DNA of 64,000 bases from Neelides folsomi (lineage: Eukaryota; Arthropoda; Collembola; Neelipleona; Neelidae): contig JAQGBZ010000076.1 in the NCBI GenBank assembly GCA_034687125.1, positions 124,001 through 188,000 of the forward strand, in the 5' to 3' direction. This document shows positions 1 through 14,958 of the stretch, in pieces (within the stretch, counting starts at the first letter, position 1; each line of letters starts with the position of its first letter). A program made the translations under genes and the position numbers. The notes under the pieces were generated by a model that did not search any database, was not told the origin of the DNA, and saw only the letters and a list, made by a program, of their open reading frames with translations.

Positions 1-3000
1 AACCCCAACGAGAACCGGAAAATTGGACAAAACCGAAAACCGAACTACTAATAGAATAGAATTGTATAGAAAAGCACCGAAATTGGAAAATTATTTATAT
101 AAACTCGTAGAGTAAACCACAATAATTTTGCCATATGGACCAAAGGTTTTATTTCCTCGTTCCTCAGATTTGTTTGACTACATTTACGTCTCTTTGATCG
201 TAAATTATTGAAGTGGATAACCAGAGACATCGAGTTTTACCATCACATTAAATGTATCCTTGTAGTGGATTTTAATGGTGAGTTTAATGGAAATATCACT
301 TTTAACATTTGGAATAAAATATTTTATTAAACCCACCAAAACTCCCAGGAATAGCTAAAATAGCTCAAAATACATTCTAATATAAACCTGAGCAGGATCA
401 ATATGAAAGTGGCTAAAAGTAGTCAAATTCCTTTTATATTGACCAAAGCTAGTTTTCCTCGGGAAATGCAATGGAATTGGCTACAAACAAAGAACATTTA
501 TAATAAAACGCAATATAAAGTCCATGAATGCAATTGGCAATTTAATTTTATATTATGTTAAATTTATTATAAGCAGATACCTTAGATGGATTTTTCCTCG
601 GGTTATTTGTTGAATATTCATGATATCCATTTAACTATGTATATGATACTTTGTCATTAACGAATTCGCCCGAATTTATATCAGTTTCCTTCATATTGGC
701 CCTTTTACATAAATAGCTAAATATTCTCTTTTAAGTAAAGTGCAAATATGAGAAATAGGCGAACAAATAAGGAAAAGTATCTGCTTTGAATTGTATTTGT
801 TTTGTATGATATCTACATAAATAAAATACTTATATGGTACTTTTGAGTATGTATTGTTTATTTTGAATCTGGCTTGTAGAATTGTTTTACAAAGGTTTTA
901 AATCCAAATACCCTTCCTTTGAAACGAAGTCGGGTAATTATTCTGATAAAATTGCATTAATTAAAGATAGATAAAAGATGAAAGAGGAGACGAACTTGAA
1001 CCCAACCCTGTTAAATGAATGATGACGCTCCTTTCACAATTCCCAATTAATTATTTTGATCAAAGTGGATGTAAACGGGGAAGTTCCTTTCATCCCCTAA
1101 CCCAGACTGCAATTTAAATCTAACCCAACACTCTGGCATGTAAATTAAAAACATTTAAAGGGTCAGGTAAGTTCTACTTCAGACGCATTACAAGTTCTTG
1201 GCATTTTTGAACTTTTCCAGACAGCACAAAAATGCAAAAATATATAAAAAATTAAACATGTATTGTAATATTAACAATATGAAAATGTATACCATACTTA
1301 TAAAATGTAATACTAGTTATATGTATACTATATGAAGAATATATGGGCATAGAATTGACCTGTATAAATGTTTAAATTTATATGGTATATGAAATTCCCT
1401 GCCATGGTGCATTCCTGTCTAGGATATTCGAGTGGGTTAGATAAAAGGAATTATCCTTACCACTTTGTGTATTTGATATCCAGACAGAAGAGAAGATGTA
1501 AAGAGCGAGAAAGAACATTTCAATTCTTTGTTCCCTCACGGGGAAGGTTGTTGTTAATATAATAACAATTTGGGACAACACGGGCGAAGCCAACTCCTTT
1601 AAGTTACCCCACTCGAGCAATCACAAACTCCGTTTCCATTTCACACGGCCGAGAGCGAAAGTAAATTTCCCACGACTCAACGACCATACTTTTCACTTTG
1701 CCCCCCTCCTGACGAGGACGATAAGAAGAAAGGGATTTTAAAACCTTAGGTTAGGTTAAGGCTCAATCCAAATAAATTCCCAATGTTTGAAAACGTATCC
1801 CAATTTCCCAATGTATTCTTGGTCCGTGGATCAAGTCGATGTCAAAAGTAAGTTCCAAAGCTTCTTTGAATCACTTTTGTATATGTTTAAACTCCAAAGG
1901 AAATGGGGAGAGTTGGAGAGAACGAACTGAGAAATTCTTGTTCAATTTCCAAAAGGATTCCTCGGAATTCCACAAGCCAAGTTGTATAGGAGAGAAAGAG
2001 AATAAAACGGGAGGGAAATGCCCGGGAGTGAAGTGAGGATGAGATCCGAAGAAAGTCGCCGCTCAACTGAAACTTATTGGGTTGGGAAAGGGGGAAAGTC
2101 TGCGCATTTGCCCTCCCCCGCCCCTTCATCTTCCCCCCACCCCGGCGCTCATCCACACTTTTCTTAAATAAACGTTCCCTTTCCAATCACTTTACGAGAC
2201 TCGTAATCAGCATTTTACACTAAATTGGATTCCATCCCCCACCGCCCTTCCTCCTGGAATTTTAATTCCCCCATTTATACTTATCCAATTCCATCTGGGC
2301 GGGTGTTGAAGAAGTCAACACCTTCGCCAACCTTTTCACTCCCGGAGTCATCATCATTTATCCTCGGAGTTTCCTCAATTGCCGAGGCCACAGAAAGTCT
2401 TTCAATCTTCAATTCCACCCATTTCCCAAGGACTTTTAAATCCAAATCAAACCAAGTTTTGATTTCTTAATTCCTTATGAGATTCCTTCCATTCCCTCCA
2501 CAACTCAATCTCTTTCAAGCCCATTGAAAAGAAAATGGGAGAATTATTTGTAAGATGGAATGAATAATTAGTATAAATGAATTACTCACATCAGCTTGAT
2601 AATCAATTGACACATTTATGTAATATACATACTATTATTACTCGTAATTTAAATTTTAAATTTAAGCTCGACTGAATTACCGCAGATGTTCAAACGAATC
2701 TGTATTTTAAATAACAATTAAATTTTTAAAATTTATTTAAATATTGTTAATGGAGTTATTAAAATGTTATTAGTCACTGATTAATTGTAATTTATGAGTG
2801 ATTCAATGTTAGATTACTCCAATGGAATTACATCTAATTTTATCCAGTGAAAAGTGAAATATTTGAGCATTTATTTAAATTAAGAATTTATGTTTATTGG
2901 ATTAATAAATTCCACAAGTTGAAAGCTGAGAAAATTGAAAAATATTTCATCAGGTTATAAATCGTCTCTTTTTAAACAATTTTGAAGATGGGGATTTGGG

Positions 3001-6000
3001 GATTGTTAGGGAAGGATTCCTTCCAATTTCCCCCTGACCCTTCCCAACTTGACTAAGATGTCCGATCTATCCTCCTCTCTGGGGAAATGTTGAGTAAATT
3101 CCAATTTACGATGATTCGATTTTGTAATCCTCTGCTTGGAGAGTTCCCTCCATAGGAATGGGATATAATTGGCCATTGGGAGGAGAATTGAGAGGAAGGA
3201 TGTTCAAATCTCTCCCTGCACGAGACCTTAAACATTCTCCGGACTTTGGTCTTTCTTCGGATAAGGACCAAGGGGATTTCCCATCTCACCACCTCAACCA
3301 TCTCATACCTCACAAGAATCAATAGCAGTCGTTTCCAAACTCCAGACAAGACACACTTTATCTCATTTATTAACAACAAATTGAATTGGTCAAATCACAA
3401 ATTCAATTCATTACCTTTCAACTCCTTAATTCATCATGAATTATTGTATAGAGCTATTTTAAGATGTGTAGTTAAAAAGCAGACTGTGTTTATTTGGTTA
3501 TTTTAATGATTTCTTTATTTATGCTTAACTTTCTTTAACAAGGAGCCGTGGGTTGTCTGTGAATAAAATAAGTTTTTGAAAGGGTTTAATTCTCTCTGTC
3601 TGAGAGGTTCATCATTTAGGCGTAATCTTCTTTATCATTACAACTTTCCATCTTCATCGAAAGTTTTAATTTAATTAGATCTCTCTGTCTCCAAAACTTT
3701 CAAAAACATTCACATTTGATAATTTAAGCCTCCTTTTCAAAATCCTTTGCCAGGAAGGGTAAATAATTTTGATTCTCTCTTTTTTACATCTTTTATTTGC
3801 TTGCCCTCGCTCTTCATCTCGTTTGAGACCTTCAAAGTTTCTAAAAAGATTGTCTTGCTTTTAGGATTAAAAACTTTGCTTTTCTCCTTTCAGATTTCCT
3901 GGAAAAAAGTCTAAATGACTAAACAAGTAACAAGATTAAATGTTGAAAGTATTTAATGAGATTAATTGTGAAAGAAGGAAGAATTATCCACTAACTTAAA
4001 ATGTTACTATTTTAGCGCCAGTTTTCCATAGGAAATTATATTTTTTGTAAAATTTTTTATATTATCATGGCTTACTATACAAGAATCTGGGTAGTATCTA
4101 GTAAGATACAAGAATCTGCTTTTTAAAATTCAAAAAAATCATTTTTTGAAATAATTAAAATTTATAGTTCGGATTTAAAATTATCACCCTTGCAAAATTG
4201 TAATTAATCAATAGTCATCATTCAAGCAAGTTGAGGTAATTGAAGCTTTGTCCAAAGTGCATTTTGTATACTTAAAAAATAATGATTAAAACTATATACT
4301 GCTATCTTATCTAAAAGAGTGGGAAATTTTAATTATAAGGCCCTTCCCATTCTCAAATTCTCACCTTTTCATCAAACCAAAGACAAAAGAAGGAAGTGTT
4401 AACTACATATGTTGGCCTATGTAATAAAAGGGGAGGAATTGGAATCATTTTTCCTTCCCACTGATTTTATTGTGATTGTGGGTAATGAGATGGAGGGGAG
4501 TTTGGGCAGATATTAGGAAATCATTAAATGAATCAAAGAGGTGAAGTTCCCTCACAGCCGACGGGATTCAAATTAAGGACTCACTTCATTCTCTCTTTGT
4601 TCTACACGACGGTGGCGGTTTGGGCCCAAACTCATTACTCCGATGAAGACATGCATGAAAAATCGGGGAGTTTAATAAGACCCGGCTCCCACGTTGGTTC
4701 CATATTTCATTCCTCCTCTTTATTGCCCTCCCACCTTCCCACTTGCCATGCAGGAGATGTCCCATTAAGAATCCATTGTCTCCATTCAATCTCGGCGAAC
4801 CTCCATCTCCACTCCCCTGAAACTCACCATCACAATTCTCCGAACTCTCACTTTCCGGAACTCGGGATCCAAATCCACAGCCAACCTCACACTCCCCTCC
4901 ACATCCACTCACGCCAGGAATCAGAATTTCACATTGTAAATCCGAATCATGGAGAGTTCGGAAAGGAATTTGACAATTATTATTCTCCCCTCATTTGAAT
5001 ACACACAAGTTCACCATTACGCGCTCGCCCTAATCCAACTATCTCTCCGCCACCTCCCTTGAATTCTTATGAAGACGTGGAAAAATCTCAATCGGGGGTT
5101 TGCGGGGATTTCTGAGATGGGATGGGAAAGGGAAAGCTAATAAAATCAAAATTCTCAAGGTGAAGGTTCAATCGAATTCTTTATGAATCTCCCATCTATT
5201 AGAATACCAAACCAGAATATTTTACTTCAAATTTGACAAGCCTTTTTAGCCCAAATTCAAAGTTTTCCTTTTCTAGCACTCTTTTTTTCTTGGTTTTTTA
5301 TCAGATTTTTTTGCAAGTGTCGTTCTCGTTAAATATTCAGGATTTGTAACTTTATGCAAATATTCAATACACAATGAGACTGGGAATTTTTCAACATTTG
5401 AATTGGGTCAATTTAAATATTAAATTATGCTCTGTTTGATTTTTATATAAAATATTATTTTCTTATTTGTCATGTTGGTTAAATAATTCAACCATTTGGA
5501 ATTCGCAACATAAAAGAAATTGTGTAAAAATTGCATGAAAAAATTTGCATAAAGGAAATGTGATGCATCATTGCATGTTGCATTGTTAAGAATATGAAGT
5601 GAAAGGAGGTTTCTTCAATGATCCTTTTACCTTTCCAAAATGACTCGTTTATTGAAGATCCCCGTTTTAGGCATTTTGTAGCAAATAACGAGGAATGTCT
5701 GGGGCAGTGAAGATATAAAATGTATATAAATACATAGGGTGGATATGAAAGTGGAATGAAGTTGAAGTATAGAGCTATTCAACTTGACTCTTCCCAAATG
5801 TCGAGCTTTTCATGGATCTCATTGAGGAATTGTAAAGAGAGCAGTAAAGCGGGCATTTACGGTCAACAAAACCGGACAGCGGAATTCGGCCCTCATTCTC
5901 CATTCACTATATTTCATCTGCATATATTCACCCGTACTTTCTTTCCCTCTCCATTCAACCGAAGGAGTGGCGGACAAAAGTTTTTAACAACCTTCTCCAT

Positions 6001-9000
6001 CTGTCCTTTTTAAAAGGCTTTTGAACTCATCAACTATACCAAATATATCCATACAATTTGGAGAATTATAATGCTCATATAAAATTTATATTCATATATT
6101 CATTTAAACACTTCCCGACATAAGTCCTATATTTATGTACAGCTTAAGCTACATTTATACATAAACGCTATATTACATATACAGATATAGTTTCTTTTAA
6201 TAAATAAATAATACACAATTTATGAAAACTAATATTGTAATTATGCAAATGATACAGAAATGTCTGAAATGAAAATATGTTAAATATTTATTTAATATGC
6301 CTTAATATAAATATTAAAAATTTTGCATCATGAAATACATATTTAATACAAAATAATGTATAAATACATAAGTAATATCATGGTTGGTTAGATAAGGTTT
6401 AGCTATATCTATTTTGATCTGATAAGTAACATATACTATATAGTATTTAATTTATTTTGAACCTATCTCAGCATTATGCATATTATATACCTATGTAGTA
6501 TGTACATAAGTTATATACTATATTGGTATGTTTAAAACATATTGCTACATTATAAATATTGTGTATTTATAATGTATAATTTTGATATTAAATATAGGAT
6601 GTGAGTATTCATTATATTTGTATTTGAATGAGGTTTATCTTTTCTTTTGTATGGTGTTTTTGGAGTTGAGTCGCAATGCAGTCTCCTCCGTTCCTATTCT
6701 CAATCGGGGCTCATTTGGATGTGAAAATGGCATTAAGAAAGACAATTCCGGCCTCTGCAACTCCTCACTTCTTATCTCTCGTCTGGAAACTGTTGGAGAT
6801 AACATCTGTAATTAGCAAATAAAATATATGCAAAAGCTCCTTCCATCCCTTTAGCTTCCTTTTATTCTCCCTTTACTCCTTCCTTTATTTCTATACTTTT
6901 CAACTACTTTTCCCTCCTGACTCTTTACATCTCTTTAGCGTATCCTATCATACATTGGATATGTGGTATATTTAGGTTAAATATATCTAATCTCCAGTTT
7001 GTAAAGATTGTAAGTAAGCTAAAGATCACGTATACAAAGTAAAAGATGCGAATGTTTCTTTCTCATTTAAAATTCTTTCATTCTCATTCTTGACCTCTCT
7101 CTTGGAATAAAGAGGAAGGACGTCGCATAAATAGTTTATTGAACTTTGGTGCTTTCTCCTTTCACAAAGCGGATGGAATTAATCATTTTAAATGGGACAT
7201 CCAGACATTTGTCTCCTTCTACTCCAACTTGTTAAAGAATTTAAAATTTCTACCATTATTTATTAACTCGTTTCAAATCGACGATGAGCGATAATTTCCT
7301 ATTTTTTCACTCTTTTCCCTTCATTTTTCTCCCTTTTGCTGGGTCTGAGAGGGACGGAGGAATTTGAAATGTGGGCTATTATCTTTTTTCATCTTATGAG
7401 TAATATCAATGCTTTATTAATACATTGGATTTATTGCTCAAATGACCCAAGTACAAATTGAGTATCATATCATAATCATGTAATCTATAATAAAATCCTT
7501 AATAATGGCATCATGTGCATAGTTCCACGTATTTCATAAAGTTAAACTACACATTTGAAGATTATATTGAATCGTTGTTTAACCATAAAAATAAAGACAT
7601 TATATTTTATTTAAATAAATCATAGGAATATGAGATTGCATAATGAAAATAAATACGTTTATTTCAATATACTATGCAGATACTATGGCCATTCCATACA
7701 TTTCTTTTATATATATATATATTATTTATAATAATATTGCCTCTTGCTCCCACTTATTCAATTGCCCTTAAAATTTAAAGAAAAATGTATAAAATAAATA
7801 AAAATGATAAATTGATTTTGGGTCTATTCTTCGTATAGAAATACAAAAAAATGAATTTTCATAGAAAGGATCCAAAGAAAAAGTGAAGGCATTCTTTTCC
7901 AGCTATTCACTTTTTGACCATGCTTGAGAATACATTGACCCAAGGTATAATTGAGAAGAATATTATATAGATTTGAATTCATATGAGAAATGTACAGTAT
8001 TTTATAAGTGTTATATCTACTCTACTATGCTACTGCAATATAATATGAAATTAAAAGTATGTAGATAGGTATGTTATGTAAGTTATAGCCATTAAATAGA
8101 TATAAAGTTGGTTATAAATCAATAAGATGATTGTTAAAATAGTTTTACACTGGGAATATAGCGGATATGTGAATTCTTAGGATCCTCTTTGAACATTGTT
8201 TTTGATGTGAATGGAAAAAGATAATGGAGGGTCTGAGAGGGAACTTGTGAGGAATAATGGGATTTGTGCATAAAAGACTAATAGTATTATTAGGTAATGT
8301 ACTGGAGGAAGAAACTTGTCCCTCATAAATCAACGGACCAACTTGGAAGAACTTTTCTCTTTGGGTCCGGCCATAATTCCACATTTAAATAATGATTGGC
8401 GACAGCTTCTCCCACTTTCCCTCCATTACAAGGAGAAAATCTTCCTCCCACACCTCAACCATTCAAAATCCCCAGTCTTCACTTCACTCTTCATTTAATT
8501 AGATCCAGGCCAAGTGAGTCCAAGCACGAAGACCAAAAACAAAATCGATTATTAAATGACTTTAATCAAATTAATAAACATACGTTTTGAGGTCGAGCTG
8601 AAAAATAAATTGAGCAAATATACAAATACATTTTTACATTATCAATATTTTCCCAATGCCCGTTGGGAGAAATGAAAACATTTATTTATTAATTTTATAT
8701 TGACCGCAATTAATCTTTTGTTTACAATTCCTGTTTCTGCATAATTGGGTTACAAATGCGCAGCCATTAGAACAATTGTAATTTAATTTTTTACACAATG
8801 TTTACAAAATATATATTTAATATACTTCTTATTTGAGTTTACAATATTTGTATCATAATACGATTTATTTATTATATAATAGATGATATGAACCATATGT
8901 TACAATTTAATATATGTATAATTTAACAATGTTATTAAATCATAAATACCATATTAATTGGATTTAAATTATATTATCTCATTTATATTTACATTATTCA

Positions 9001-12000
9001 ATTTTAAGAATTGAATGCATTGGATTTCGAAAGGGATAGATTATCGGCAACAAAAGATTAAAACTCAATGAATTTGGAATATATCTCATTAAAATTTACG
9101 CAGTTCCTTCCATTAATGGATAACAAAAGGAGAAGTAGAGCTTGAAAACTCGAAAAGCCAATTTCCAATTTGGAATTGAACTCCAATCTCCAATTTCTAA
9201 ATTCAGCCTTATAGCGGAATTTGAGATTCTCATTTTATTAATTTCAAATTCTCATCCTCGTGCGTAAATTAATAATTCTTAGTGAACAATTAAAATATTT
9301 GCTCAAATAAGCAAATCAAATTAATTAGAAAATCTTTGCGTTTCTGCATTTAATTTGAAGATCTTATGCAAAGCCATGTTGCAGCAATAATACTTAAGAA
9401 ATATGAAGTCTTTTTAATTGGAAGAATTCAATTCAATTTTTCCTATTAAAATTTTTCCTTCATTGCTACCAGTGCAGAAAATTGTTCCATGGATGAAAAC
9501 AAAGACGTAGACGTTATAAAAGAACAATAAGAAAAAAGTGTTTAAATCTCTTAAGGAGAAAGTGTCTTAAATTAACGAGGTTTGTTTTAAATAGATTTTT
9601 TGTGTGGGAATGAAATAAGGAAATTGTTTTTATACGGGAAGTAATTTAAGGTTGAAGGAGTGTATTTAAGTATGTGATTTTGTATGGGATGGGTGGGATG
9701 TTTGGTGGAATGGAGAAAACGCGTAACATTTGCATTTCATTCTCATAATTCCAAATCTCTTAATTTCTCCGCTCGATGTTTTGAAGGAGAATCGTGGAAG
9801 TAATTGTTTGGGGAAAATAACTCCTAACAATTAGCGGCAGATGAGGAAGGGTTATTATTAGACGCCTCCTCATCTCTAATCTCCATCTTCAAACTTCCCT
9901 CAAAATCCTGGAATTATTCCTAGGAAGATTTGAGCGAGGGAAAAGGAGGGGATTAGCTGGAAAGAGATTACCATTAGCGGAAGAAGCTCTGTCACTTCCT
10001 TTCCATTTTTCACTTATTATGATTCCCTAACTCATTTACCTTCCTTTATCTCTCCCTCATAACTTCACAAACTTCAGATTTCTCAAGTCAGATTTAAAAT
10101 ATCCCTCCCACACCTCAACATCTTCCTCAAATTCCTCCAAACAATACCCGCCATTTTTCATTACAGTAAAGTTTAAAATTTTCTTTAATTCCTCAAATTC
10201 ATTTTCTGCTTTTATTTCTGTTTCTGTTCCTGGGTTCAGTCAGTGTTCCATAAACACGGATGAATTCAAAAAGACCCGGGAAATCTAAAGATCCGCTTGA
10301 ATCTAAAGATCATGAATATAAAATGAGTTTAAATCTCAAGGCCTGTTTAAATCCATAGGTTTAAATCCAAAGGTTAAAACCAAAGGCCAAGTTAATTCCA
10401 AAGTCCTCTAATCGTCTTAAAATCATTGTGGAATTTTCTTTAACTCCCCTTTAGCTGTTTTAAAGCCATAAATGTATGAATTAAATTACACAAATAAGTT
10501 TAATGCCCGAATTTTCTTTATATTTTTATTTATGCATGTTCAAATTAATGTCGAATTATATCACTACGGGGGTTTATAAATATCAGGTTTATTATTAAGG
10601 TTCGCCATTATGTAAGTAGTTATAAGAAAAAACTTTAGCCAAACTTTTGCCTTAAGCAATTCTTAAGTAAATCAAATGGGTTGCAAAAACGATTAGGTTT
10701 AAACATGCAAAGTTAAAGTAATCTCCATTAAATGCATTATATTATGTTTCCTCACTCACTTCCTATTATTATAAGTAGCATAAAATTTGTTACGTGTACC
10801 ATGCATATAAAATCACTGTTATAAATTATTTTATGCTATAACCTTATAAATAACAAATGTGCGCCATATTCAATATATCTGTATTAATATAAAATTACTA
10901 TCAGTATAAAGTATTAATATCTGTAATATTGTATGATTATTAGTACAATTATAACTACTGCAAGATAATTATATATAATTAAAAAAATTAATTTTGTAGG
11001 TCGTACCATCGTATGTGTACCTAATTCAATATATTCATTCAAATATAATAAAATATTAATAAAGTGAAATGTAAGTGAAAGGAAAAAATTGTATAAAATA
11101 ATTGGTAATAAAAAGGTTTATAAAAATGTTCTAAAAATATAAAAGGTTCATAATAGTAAGTTTGAATCGGCATTTAGAATTTGTAATCTCTAATGCTACT
11201 AATGCAGCGGAGTTAAATTCTTTAAGACCCAACGCAGCACCCATTTTAAAAGACATTTGAAAGGGAAGTTGGAGCTGCGAAGCTGAGAATCACGTTTATA
11301 GCGAGAGATAAATCCACAGAGAATTCCAATCGTTTAAAAACATTCTTCCTCAAATAAAAGGTCCATTTGAACAAGAAGGAGACCAAGAAGGAAAACTCCG
11401 AAGGAGCCGAAAGGAAAAGAAGGGGAAAGAAAAAAAATGCTTTCTCTCCCCTTTCGCATCTGCTCTTGAATTTGTCGTATTTTTTCCCTGCCCCTTCGCC
11501 CTGTGTATTGGAAGTAATAAAAGGGTTGAGGACAGGGAGCCATAAGTCATTGGGATAATGAAGAGGGGAACTTGACGGTCGCCGCCTCCATTCTTCATCT
11601 TTTGTCTCAAGGAGATGCGGAGGGAACTCTGAGCCACTTCATCACCTCCCTCAACTCTAATGCGAATTTATTCGCCAATTCAATCCCCTTCACAATTCAC
11701 CCCTTTCACAATTTATTCAAAGTCCCTTGATGGAAATACTTTTCAAAAAAATTATTCTTACTAATTTCTTAATATTCAAAATTCTAAATTTCAATTCTAA
11801 AAATATACATGATTAAATCCAAGGATGGTAAAATATATGAAAAGAAAGTATAGGTGGAATTATAACTTTGGGTAAAATGGTAAAATCTACTACTATGTAT
11901 TTATTTTGTCAATTTTTTAACATTTTACAAAAATTATTTAATTTAAAAATTCAATTGATTTTACCAGTGATTTTAACTCATATGGTAAAAGTTGTAATGT

Positions 12001-13497
12001 AAAAGGATAAAGAATTTGAATGGGGGCCAGCACGGGTTCGTTTGTTATTAGGGAAAAGAAATCAAAATTGAAAGTGTAAGTGGGAGTTGTAAGTTTATTA
12101 TGACGTGGAGTTGTTTGAAGTGGAAAGAACCTCTCGAACACGAAGAGCCCGTAAATTAAGACGACGACGACTCCTCCACATTTCTTCACTTTATCTACAC
12201 TCAAATACTTTTGGGCCAATTCCGGAAAATGGGAGCGAACACAAAACCTTCCAGATTCCTCCAAGACGCCCTTTTTGCAATAAAATGGATACGAGATATG
12301 TAACTTTGTATATTTCCCCATGTATTTCCTTCAATTTCCTTTTGGCGAGATTTCCACGAGGTTTTCTCTTTTTATCGCCCTCTTCTTCACAATTGAAGGG
12401 AAATGTTGTAAATAAACTTTCCCTCGCCCGCTTTTCCCTTTTACCTAATTTGAATATTTTCCCTAATTATCTTTCATAGTGGGTTTGACAGATAAGGTCT
12501 CACAGTTAATTGTGTATTCCCTTCTCATTACAATTCCCATCCTCCCCTCAATTAATTATTCAAAAATAAATTAATTTTAAATAATTTCAATTCAAACTCG
12601 ACCTCTTTAATAATTCCGGTATAAATTAATATAAGAATCAACTTATTATTATTTTATATGCTTTGTGCAATTATAAACTCCTCTCCTCTTTGTATGAATT
12701 AATAGGGAGAGATATCAGATAATATGTATCTTTAATTTATTTTCAATATTCCAATTCACAATGATACAATGATATCAACCAGTATGGTAGATATTTATAG
12801 AACGAAACTCGTTGAGTCAAATTTGAATTTCTTATAGCTTTATCGACCTTGATGCAATATTAATAATGTTCGTATCTCATTATACTACATATGGGAATGT
12901 ACTGGGAAAAGCAATCTGGAAAATCAAATTACATACAGAATTAATTCAATCAAAATGTTACAATGTGGACACGTGTTCTTATTCAAGGGATGTGTAAATA
13001 CTCAATCTGATTAAAGATTTTATTAATAAAATGATAGTCGTCATTTTAGGCAAATGGAAAAAATGCTAGAAATATTTCAATTTGGTGCACGATTGAGATA
13101 TTGAGAAAGAGGGAAATTTCATCAATCATGTATTACAATATTTATTATATTGTCTTTAGTTTACATTTAATCTCGTATTACATCTATGTGTATGTATAGT
13201 AAGTACATAAAATTGTTATTCTGAGGGTTCGATATTCCAAAATATTTCAAAAATGATATAAAATATTAATTATATCAAATTTTGGTATTGATTTTATTGG
13301 TGTGTATTTAGTTCAATTAAAAAAATGTTGTAAGTTTTACTCCATAAAACAAATTCTGTCATATTTTTGCAATCCCTGTAAATAGTATAAAATATTCAAA
13401 ATTAATTTCATCACTTGATTTTAATTATTACAAATAAATATTTGGGATGTGAAATGTAGGAAATATGTACACACTAATAAATATTTATATATCTCAC
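1..13497. other. Gene-poor AT-rich region, no supportable gene
   Basis: No open frame here shows a recognisable domain, signal peptide or coherent set of splice sites. The DNA is strongly AT-rich with scattered GC-richer, purine- or pyrimidine-biased patches (for example about 1.6-2.4 kb, 4.5-5.1 kb, 9.7-10.1 kb and 11.3-11.7 kb). The longest frame (4528-4998, plus, 156 codons) is low-complexity His/Ser/Pro and is overlapped by an equally open antisense frame, so I do not call it. The region could be intergenic, a very long intron or a regulatory domain; nothing visible decides between these. Confidence 0.6.
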
Positions 13498-14958
13498 TTA
13501 TATATTTGTATTTGCAATCTCTATGCTACTTGTTAGAAGAATTTTCCCAATTTGAAATGCAGATCTATCATATGAATGATAGTTTCGTATTCCTACATAA
13601 CAAATTTGTAGCGTTGGATCAAAAAAATGTGAAGGAAAGCAATGGTCCATTTTTTTAATTCCATCTAAAAATACTTTATAGCATTTTGCTTTTTTATTAA
13701 ATTCAACTCGAAGAACATGAGGACTATCATGAGTGAAAACATCGGGATTAGAAATATCTTCATATTTGGGGGAATATTTTCCGTTCCATAAAAATATGTG
13801 ACCAAATGAAGAAAATCCCAAATGTAAAAGTTCACCGTCTATATCATATTCTCCATTTTGGAACTTTGAATTGCAGTCAAATAAAACTAAACTTGTAGAA
13901 CCACAGACATCATTGGATTTAAATGTAAATTGAAGAATTAAATCCTTATTATAAAATGAATAATTTGGAAAATTTGTATAAACATATTGATATTTTTCAT
14001 TATTAATAGTAATAATTTTAATTCCTGAATCGAAAGAGGTAGATTTTTTAAATATAAACGGAGTGGATTTATCTTTAGTCGGCTTCCAACGTTGGATAAA
14101 AGTTTCATTACCAATGTCGTCAAATGTCTCATAAAAAGCAATTTCAGTCATTATTAAATCATTTACATTGTTTTGGCTTGAAATCGTTTTTAAATCTAGA
14201 TTTGGTGAATTTTGAGTTTCATTCAAATTTTGAATAGTTTCTTTATTTTTAATCGTGTCACGATTTTCAATTGAATCAGATTGTTTTTCCTCAATGGTGG
14301 TTCTTATTGAGATTTGTTTTTTCGTAATTTTTTCCAGATCTGCATAAATAATTTTGCTCATCGTTTTTAGATCTCGTTTACTCATTGAAATTGCTTGTTT
14401 AAATAAATTTTCCGAATTTGTATCAACTTTCATTTGGAGTTCGATCATATTTTTAAGCGATTCTTCAATCTTTTCAATTCTGGATATCTATTATAACCAA
14501 TTTAAATTATCATTTAAAACGCGTGTTAAAAATAATCAATTTACTATACAATAATTCATTTTTTGGGTCTTGTTTTTCAAATGAAACAATATCTCCTTAC
14601 CAGTATAGAATCCAAATTCCCAATTTTTAACTCCTTGAATTGAAAGTAATTATGAGAATATTTATATTTTTCAAATTGTAAAATAAAATCGTGAAAACGA
14701 CGCACTTTATCACTTAACTTTTATATTAGTAATTTTATGCTTACCAACTGGGTAATGAATTCATTCATCTCATCAAAATTTTGGGTTGCCTTTAATACAA
14801 AAATTGATTTTGTAATTAAATACTATTTAATTTTATTAAATTATGTATAAAATAAAATATGTAAATAGTGTGAATTTCAATAAACTTACTTGGCTCTGTT
14901 GAGCAATTGAAAGTTGGCATAAAAAACAAATTAAAAACAAATTCTTCATTAAACTCAT
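13498..14958 (-). CDS. Secreted coiled-coil protein with P-domain-less calreticulin-like globular domain (copy A)
   Basis: Four exons read on the minus strand: 14958-14890, 14789-14745, 14633-14601 and 14487-13498. All are phase 0 with GT/AG sites, giving 378 residues. Residues 1-20 (MSLMKNLFLICFLCQLSIAQ) look like a signal peptide. About 25-145 is polar and heptad-like (probable coiled coil). About 165-372 follows the calreticulin/calnexin N-terminal globular domain: YETFDDIGNETFIQRW, DSGIKI, then FYNKDLILQFTFKS and VCG in order. The end, ICYVGIRNYH followed by FQIGKILLTSSIEIAN, matches the strand calreticulin forms after its P-domain (Y-x-x-DNF..G..F-D-N-F-L-I). The Pro-rich P-domain, the acidic tail and a KDEL-type signal are all absent. 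The known glycan-contact Tyr and Lys after CGGG appear as Ser and Val, so calreticulin-like sugar binding is doubtful. I infer a secreted oligomeric binding protein. A decayed tandem copy lies just upstream. Confidence 0.72.

Noticed and set aside
4528-4998. 156-codon open frame, His/Ser/Pro-rich
   Set aside because: It has low-complexity composition, an equally open antisense frame and no domain. The GC-richer patch makes chance frames likely.
12105-12479. 124-codon open frame with a basic start
   Set aside because: It is overlapped by a 127-codon antisense frame, and neither has a recognisable motif or splice context.
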